Under the pieces are notes generated by a model. It was not told the origin of the DNA. It did not search any database and saw only the letters and a list, made by a program, of their open reading frames with translations. Position numbers and translations under genes: made by a program. Positions 6,558 to 9,718 of a stretch of 9,718 nt of DNA are shown here, piece by piece. The first letter of the stretch is position 1. Every line of letters begins with the position of its first letter. Origin of the DNA: Candidatus Sodaliphilus limicaballi (lineage in GTDB: Bacteria > Bacteroidota > Bacteroidia > Bacteroidales > Muribaculaceae); the NCBI GenBank assembly GCA_018065815.1, contig JAGHSP010000390.1, positions 1 through 9,718 of the forward strand, in the 5' to 3' direction.

Positions 6558-7757
6558 TTATTGTTTATGATGTATTTCTCTCACATAGAGTTTCTCAATG
6601 CCATTTTCGGAGAGCTGGATATCCACTACCTCGACATAGAGGATGCGGTTAGTGGTAGCGAGTCGGCCCAGGAAAGTTTCGGGGTCTTCCTTGTCTACCA
6701 CGATGTTGCCGTCCTGCGAGATGTTGCGCACCACTGCTTTGTCGGCAAACTCTTTTTCAAATAATTTAGCAAATTCTACACGCTTAGCAATAGGATTGTT
6801 GGGATTGACAAGTGCAGTAAAAATCTCGCTTAGTGAATCTTTGAGATTGCTATCGTCCACTTCCTCGTCATTTTCAACATCCTTTGCCTTTTTAACGGTT
6901 TCTTCTCGTGGCACCTCGGGGGTCTTTTCGCTTGGAACGGCAGCACTTGCAAGGAATGTGTTATGAATGGGAGTTTGTTCGCCATCGGTCATGTAGTCAA
7001 TCTTTCGACTCATAGCAGTCAACAGAACGTCCCATGTGATTGAGTTTGTATTGATTTTTTCGAGTTCATCAAAGATGTCGCACAGTGTTGCCGTGTAAAT
7101 GTCAAGGACATTGTCGTTATACCATGGGATGTTATAGGCCCCCGATGTCTGCTTGGGCGATGCCGATGTCGCAATCACATTGCCTTTAGCTCCCAGGAAA
7201 AGGTCTTGTATGAGTTTGATTTTTTTCCCGCTCATCTGTGGTGAGGCATAATTGACCGAGAAGGTAGGGTGCGTCTTGGCACTCACATAATCTTCGTTAT
7301 TGCAGCACATGCCTATGGTTACATTTAGTCGTGCACCCTTGCTTTTCAACTGGTTGAAAACCCATTGCAGAGGTATACACTTGTTTGGGTTAACTTGTCC
7401 CATCCACATCTGGGGGTAGGGAGTTTCGTCCTGAAAGGCTCGCACACCGTGACCGATGTAGTAAAACACGATTATGTCGTCGGGGGATGTTACCTTAAGG
7501 CTCTCAACCTCTTTTTTACACCTCTCGGGCGAGAGTGCAGTGCCACATATGTCGTGAGTTGATACCTTGTATCCCATCGGAGCGAGGGAAGCGTTCACCT
7601 CATTGATGAAGTGTCCGTACAGGATGTTGCGACCCATCACATCACAACTTCCCACATTCTTGTCGGTAGTGTCGATAAACGTGAGCCAGTGAATTGTTTG
7701 TGCCTGTGCCGCACCGAGGATGAAAATGCTTAATAGCAGTCCTAATATCTTTTTCAT
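6558..7757 (-). CDS. Secreted caspase-like cysteine protease (peptidase C14) with extra C-terminal domain
   Basis: This is a 399 aa exported protease of the caspase/metacaspase clan. A signal peptide (1-19, cleaved AQA|Q) sends it to the periplasm or beyond. The catalytic domain (about 20-270) shows VFYYIGHGVR (97-106), placing the catalytic His at 103, then VTIGMCCNN (146-154), placing the catalytic Cys at 151 (or 152). It continues with the strand VIATSASPKQTSG (194-206) and the C14-typical GEQTPIHN (259-266). The usual D-x-C before the nucleophile is replaced by G-M-C-C. An acidic, low-complexity linker (about 275-304) joins a C-terminal domain (305-399) with a helix-then-sheet pattern that looks NTF2-like. 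The gene lies 3 bp after the lipoprotein gene and 11 bp before the small secreted protein. The substrate is unknown; the cleavage preference (Arg/Lys as in metacaspases, or Asp) cannot be read from the sequence. The family assignment is strong. Confidence 0.9.
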   Translation of the reverse strand: MKKILGLLLSIFILGAAQAQTIHWLTFIDTTDKNVGSCDVMGRNILYGHFINEVNASLAPMGYKVSTHDICGTALSPERCKKEVESLKVTSPDDIIVFYYIGHGVRAFQDETPYPQMWMGQVNPNKCIPLQWVFNQLKSKGARLNVTIGMCCNNEDYVSAKTHPTFSVNYASPQMSGKKIKLIQDLFLGAKGNVIATSASPKQTSGAYNIPWYNDNVLDIYTATLCDIFDELEKINTNSITWDVLLTAMSRKIDYMTDGEQTPIHNTFLASAAVPSEKTPEVPREETVKKAKDVENDEEVDDSNLKDSLSEIFTALVNPNNPIAKRVEFAKLFEKEFADKAVVRNISQDGNIVVDKEDPETFLGRLATTNRILYVEVVDIQLSENGIEKLYVREIHHKQ

Positions 7758-7760
7758 ATA

Positions 7761-8300
7761 TTATTTGGTAGATTTGTTAGACAAAAGTTTCAAATTGGGT
7801 TCCAGAGGGAAAAGTTCTTGCGCAAAAAGCATCAGTTGTTCATTGTTAGTGCCAGTGTCGCCAGTGACAATGGTGTTGCACAGGTGGTCAAGAATGCGCC
7901 ACTTTTTAAGGCTGTAGTCAAACTCGACATGAACCACCTTGTTGCCCCCCTTTGCGCATGTGAAGCGAGTCCAGGGCATGAAACGTCCATACACGATTTT
8001 ATCGGTCTGGAAGTTGACTGGTTGGCACAACAGATACAGGAAAATAGCCTTGCTCTCTTGTGACAGTTCTATAACACTGTTTTGAGGCACGGTGTCGCTC
8101 TTGGCAATGAGTGAGCACTTGACGCTCTTGGCATTAATTATAATAGATGTGATACTGTCGCCGAGTGGATGTGCAACAGTCGATTGTTGATACTTGATGC
8201 CGTTCCGTGCATTGCTCTTGGGTAATGAATTGCAGCCTGCTAGCGTTGCACAACCTAGAAGTGCGGCAGCAATACAATATAACAAAGATTTTGTATTCAT
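7761..8300 (-). CDS. Predicted lipoprotein of unknown function
   Basis: This is a 179 aa protein. A type II signal peptide ends in a good lipobox, LAGC, with the lipidated Cys at 23. The residues after it (NSLPKSN) lack an acidic surface-export-type cluster, so the protein probably faces the periplasm. The mature part of about 157 aa is short and soluble. Its centre (YGRFMPWTRFTCAKGGNKVV, then HVEFDYSLKKWRIL) reads as a beta hairpin followed by a second strand. It is the second gene of the operon, 7 bp after the beta-barrel gene and 3 bp before the caspase-like gene. The tight spacing suggests a matched outer-membrane protein, lipoprotein and protease set. I do not recognise the family. Confidence 0.85.
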   Translation of the reverse strand: MNTKSLLYCIAAALLGCATLAGCNSLPKSNARNGIKYQQSTVAHPLGDSITSIIINAKSVKCSLIAKSDTVPQNSVIELSQESKAIFLYLLCQPVNFQTDKIVYGRFMPWTRFTCAKGGNKVVHVEFDYSLKKWRILDHLCNTIVTGDTGTNNEQLMLFAQELFPLEPNLKLLSNKSTK

Positions 8301-8307
8301 AATTTAT

Positions 8308-9081
8308 TTAGAATGCTTTGGTGAAGAAGCCTGATAATGAGCCAAAAGTGGATTTTGAACCAGCAAATACTGAGACACCGTCGTGCAAGTAATCTTTGTT
8401 GTAAAAATCATACAACGCATGCTCGTACTTTATTCCGGTTTTGATGTGTGAATGAGTGTTGTAATAAGAAATTGAGCCAATAGCTGTGAATCCGTTGTTC
8501 ACGGCCTTAGCATCATTGATGGTGTTGTCGTGATAATGGAAAGCATAATTATAAGCCGAGCCCATGTCGAGAACAATATTGTAGTTCCTGTTTTCATAAC
8601 TCAGCAGTCTTATCTGCAATGTCACATATGGAGCTACCATGCGCTTGACAATCTCGGTGCGCTCGGTAGCCTCGGGCATCAAAACATCATAACCGTCTTG
8701 CACATAATCAACACCTGCGGTGAATCCTAATGGGAACATGCGAGAAAGATACCCAACATTGTAGCCGACAGAATATCGCCTCATCTTCCAGTCCCAATGG
8801 CTCAAGCCAAAGGCTTGGGGATAGATTGTCGCCTTGCCGTTGGCAAACTCCAGGTTTTGAACGACATTAGCCGTGTACTGTACGTCAGGAATTAGCCAAC
8901 TGTGGCTCTCGGCAAAATCGTTGTCGATTAACTGCACTGCGGTGCCAATTCCTAGGGTATAAAGAAGATTGTCGGTGGTAATGCGCGGACTAGCAGTCCA
9001 CTCGCTGCGTTGAATCTGGGCTAAAGCACCAAGAGAGCTACACAACGCAAGTGCACAAGTAAAAATAATTTTTTTCTTCAT
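8308..9081 (-). CDS. Outer-membrane beta-barrel protein, first gene of the operon
   Basis: This is a 257 aa protein. The signal peptide is 1-21 (MKKKIIFTCALALCSSLGALA) cleaved before Gln22. The mature protein has no hydrophobic helix. It shows repeated amphipathic strands with aromatic girdles, for example RRYSVGYNVGYLSR, GFTAGVDYVQDGY, APYVTLQIRLLSY and AIGSISYYNTHSHIKTGIKY, and ends in phenylalanine (GFFTKAF), a typical barrel C-terminus. Size and pattern suggest a small barrel of about 8-10 strands; the strand count is an estimate. It is probably a porin-like or structural outer-membrane protein that could anchor or export the products encoded after it. The ATG at 9079-9081 is about 500 nt downstream of the nearest good promoter, and no closer consensus was found. 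It lies 7 bp before the lipoprotein gene. Confidence 0.85.
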   Translation of the reverse strand: MKKKIIFTCALALCSSLGALAQIQRSEWTASPRITTDNLLYTLGIGTAVQLIDNDFAESHSWLIPDVQYTANVVQNLEFANGKATIYPQAFGLSHWDWKMRRYSVGYNVGYLSRMFPLGFTAGVDYVQDGYDVLMPEATERTEIVKRMVAPYVTLQIRLLSYENRNYNIVLDMGSAYNYAFHYHDNTINDAKAVNNGFTAIGSISYYNTHSHIKTGIKYEHALYDFYNKDYLHDGVSVFAGSKSTFGSLSGFFTKAF

Positions 9082-9189
9082 GAGAGTCTTCGTCTCTATC
9101 TTTGCCCTACGACCCCCTATAGGACTATAAAAAAATTTAGGTTAAGCCCACAACAATAAACAAAAGAAGCGTGAGATCGTGCAAATGCC

Positions 9190-9260
9190 TATCTCACACT
9201 CCGGGCCTTCGAACTTGCCTATTCAGTAAGATAAGCAATGCCGAAGCCCACGCCAGATGT
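9190..9260 (+). pseudogene. Decayed inverted copy of the leader peptide gene
   Basis: This segment resembles the reverse complement of 9367-9429. The words ACACTCC, TTCGAAC, TATTCAGT, AGCAATG and CAGATGT occur in the same order in both, with small insertions between them. Translated on the plus strand it gives FELAYSVR followed by a stop, matching FEHLDYSVER of the minus-strand peptide. No start codon precedes it in frame after an upstream stop at 9172-9174, so it cannot make the peptide. The rest of 9082-9302 shows nothing I can name. Confidence 0.45.
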
Positions 9261-9302
9261 TGTACATGCTCCTATATACATACACACCTTACCCCCACCT
9301 TT

Positions 9303-9512
9303 TTATGCGGTGAAGTTCAGCGTAGTGCATGCACAAAAAGGAGATGCGGTATAAACACATCCCGGGACATCTGCCATTGCTATTCTTTCCACTGAATAAT
9401 CCAAGTGTTCGAAGTTTGGAGTGTAGAAAGAGAAGCGCTTGCAAACGCCTTTCCATTTATTATTGTCATTCCCGCCCATACCCGCTTCCACCGTTTCATG
9501 TTGCATGAACAC
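9303..9512 (-). CDS. Possible small leader peptide gene (67-69 aa)
   Basis: A short open frame starts at GTG (9510-9512) or, more likely, ATG (9504-9506), and ends at TAA (9303-9305). It lies directly downstream of the only strong promoter in this region, about 70 nt from the expected transcription start. Its centre, FYTPNFEHLDYSVERIAM, recalls from memory short Bacteroidales peptides with a P-x-F-E-x-[LI] signature. The C-terminal third is rich in Cys and Thr (CVYTASPFCACTTLNFTA). There is no signal peptide or membrane segment. A decayed second copy in the opposite orientation (about 9190-9260) suggests the sequence was once duplicated. It might be a real small protein, a leader peptide for the operon, or a remnant. 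The homology is not proven. Confidence 0.4.
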   Translation of the reverse strand: MFMQHETVEAGMGGNDNNKWKGVCKRFSFYTPNFEHLDYSVERIAMADVPGCVYTASPFCACTTLNFTA

Positions 9513-9546
9513 AAATACCGCTTCAACCTGGCGTGGACTTCAACCC

Positions 9547-9565
9547 TTTAGACACGTTGTCTAAA
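9547..9565. promoter_or_regulatory. Perfect 8-bp dyad just downstream of the operon promoter
   Basis: TTTAGACA (9547-9554) and TGTCTAAA (9558-9565) are perfect inverted repeats separated by CGT. On the minus strand they fall about 15-30 nt after the expected transcription start from the promoter at 9586-9617. This position suits a repressor operator or a 5'-leader hairpin. The hairpin is A/T-rich and no clean T tract follows on the minus strand, so termination is unlikely. Confidence 0.5.
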
Positions 9566-9585
9566 TTGTTTTCAGGAAATCAATG

Positions 9586-9617
9586 CAAAAGTATGAAAAA
9601 AAAATCTAATGAGCAAA
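9586..9617 (-). promoter_or_regulatory. Bacteroidetes-type sigma promoter reading left into the operon
   Basis: On the minus strand a -33 box TTTG (9617-9614) is followed after exactly 20 nt by TACTTTTG (9593-9586), a perfect match to the Bacteroidetes -7 consensus TAnnTTTG. The spacer is T-rich. Transcription should begin near 9579 and run into the small peptide frame and then the seven-gene operon. No other site in 9082-9718 on this strand matches both boxes. Confidence 0.7.
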
Positions 9618-9718
9618 AAAATAACACCAAAAAAAAGACTGTACTTTACTACTCAACTTTAGCATGTGAAACCATTTGAGTCTCACCTATTTGCTCCGAT
9701 TAGCGTCCTGCTGGACGC
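9618..9718. other. Non-coding right edge ending in a perfect hairpin
   Basis: No gene is visible here. The last 16 bases form a perfect 6-bp stem GCGTCC/GGACGC with a 4-nt loop (9703-9718). What follows it is outside the window, so a plus-strand terminator cannot be confirmed or excluded. Confidence 0.35.

Noticed and set aside
6558..7757. Caspase gene as part of an anti-phage or cell-suicide defence system
   Set aside because: The protease and all its operon partners carry export signals, so they act outside the cytoplasm; no sensor NTPase, nucleotide cyclase or toxin is encoded nearby.
9097..9104. TATCTTTG on the plus strand as a promoter for the inverted peptide copy
   Set aside because: It matches the -7 consensus but has no TTTG about 20 nt upstream, and the downstream copy has no start codon.
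9703..9718. Terminal hairpin as a transcription terminator
   Set aside because: No T tract is visible on the minus strand, and the plus-strand continuation is beyond the window.

Overview
The window looks like chromosomal DNA of a Bacteroidales bacterium (Prevotella, Muribaculaceae or Bacteroides type). Four things point that way. The one clear promoter is of the Bacteroidetes TTTG / TAnnTTTG kind. None of the genes has a Shine-Dalgarno sequence; their starts lie in A/T-rich DNA. Most exported proteins have signal peptides cut just before glutamine (the Bacteroidetes 'Q-rule'). The proteins and intergenic repeats are Bacteroidales-like. I cannot name a genus from the sequence alone.

All nine confident genes lie on the minus strand and read right to left. 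The left block (67-2218) is a two-gene unit: a four-helix membrane protein whose 3' end overlaps by 8 bp a compact RecD/Pif1-like superfamily 1 helicase. Next comes a roughly 600-bp gene-free stretch (2219-2824). It holds a 157-bp MITE-like element with 20-bp terminal inverted repeats and three internal hairpins, 9-bp periodic repeats of a kind also seen at the left edge of the window, and a weak terminator candidate.

The main block (2825-9081) is seven closely spaced genes, with gaps of 3 to 80 bp, and is probably one operon. In transcription order it encodes an outer-membrane beta-barrel protein, a lipoprotein, a secreted caspase-like (C14) protease with an extra C-terminal domain, a small secreted protein, a second secreted protein of unknown family, a secreted TPR-like plus WG-repeat protein, and a last secreted protein of unknown family. 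Every product has an export signal, so the set most likely works in the periplasm or at the outer membrane. Three of the products (caspase tail, small protein, WG-repeat protein) seem to share an NTF2-like alpha+beta module; this is inferred from sequence patterns. I do not recognise the operon as a named system. An exported caspase-family enzyme acting with an outer-membrane protein and cell-envelope partners is the most interesting content.

Upstream of the operon (9082-9718) is a leader of about 500 nt. It starts at a consensus Bacteroidetes promoter (9586-9617), has a perfect 8-bp dyad just downstream, a possible 67-69 aa peptide gene (9303-9512), and, in inverted orientation, a decayed second copy of part of that peptide gene (about 9190-9260). 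The window ends in a short perfect hairpin of unknown role.
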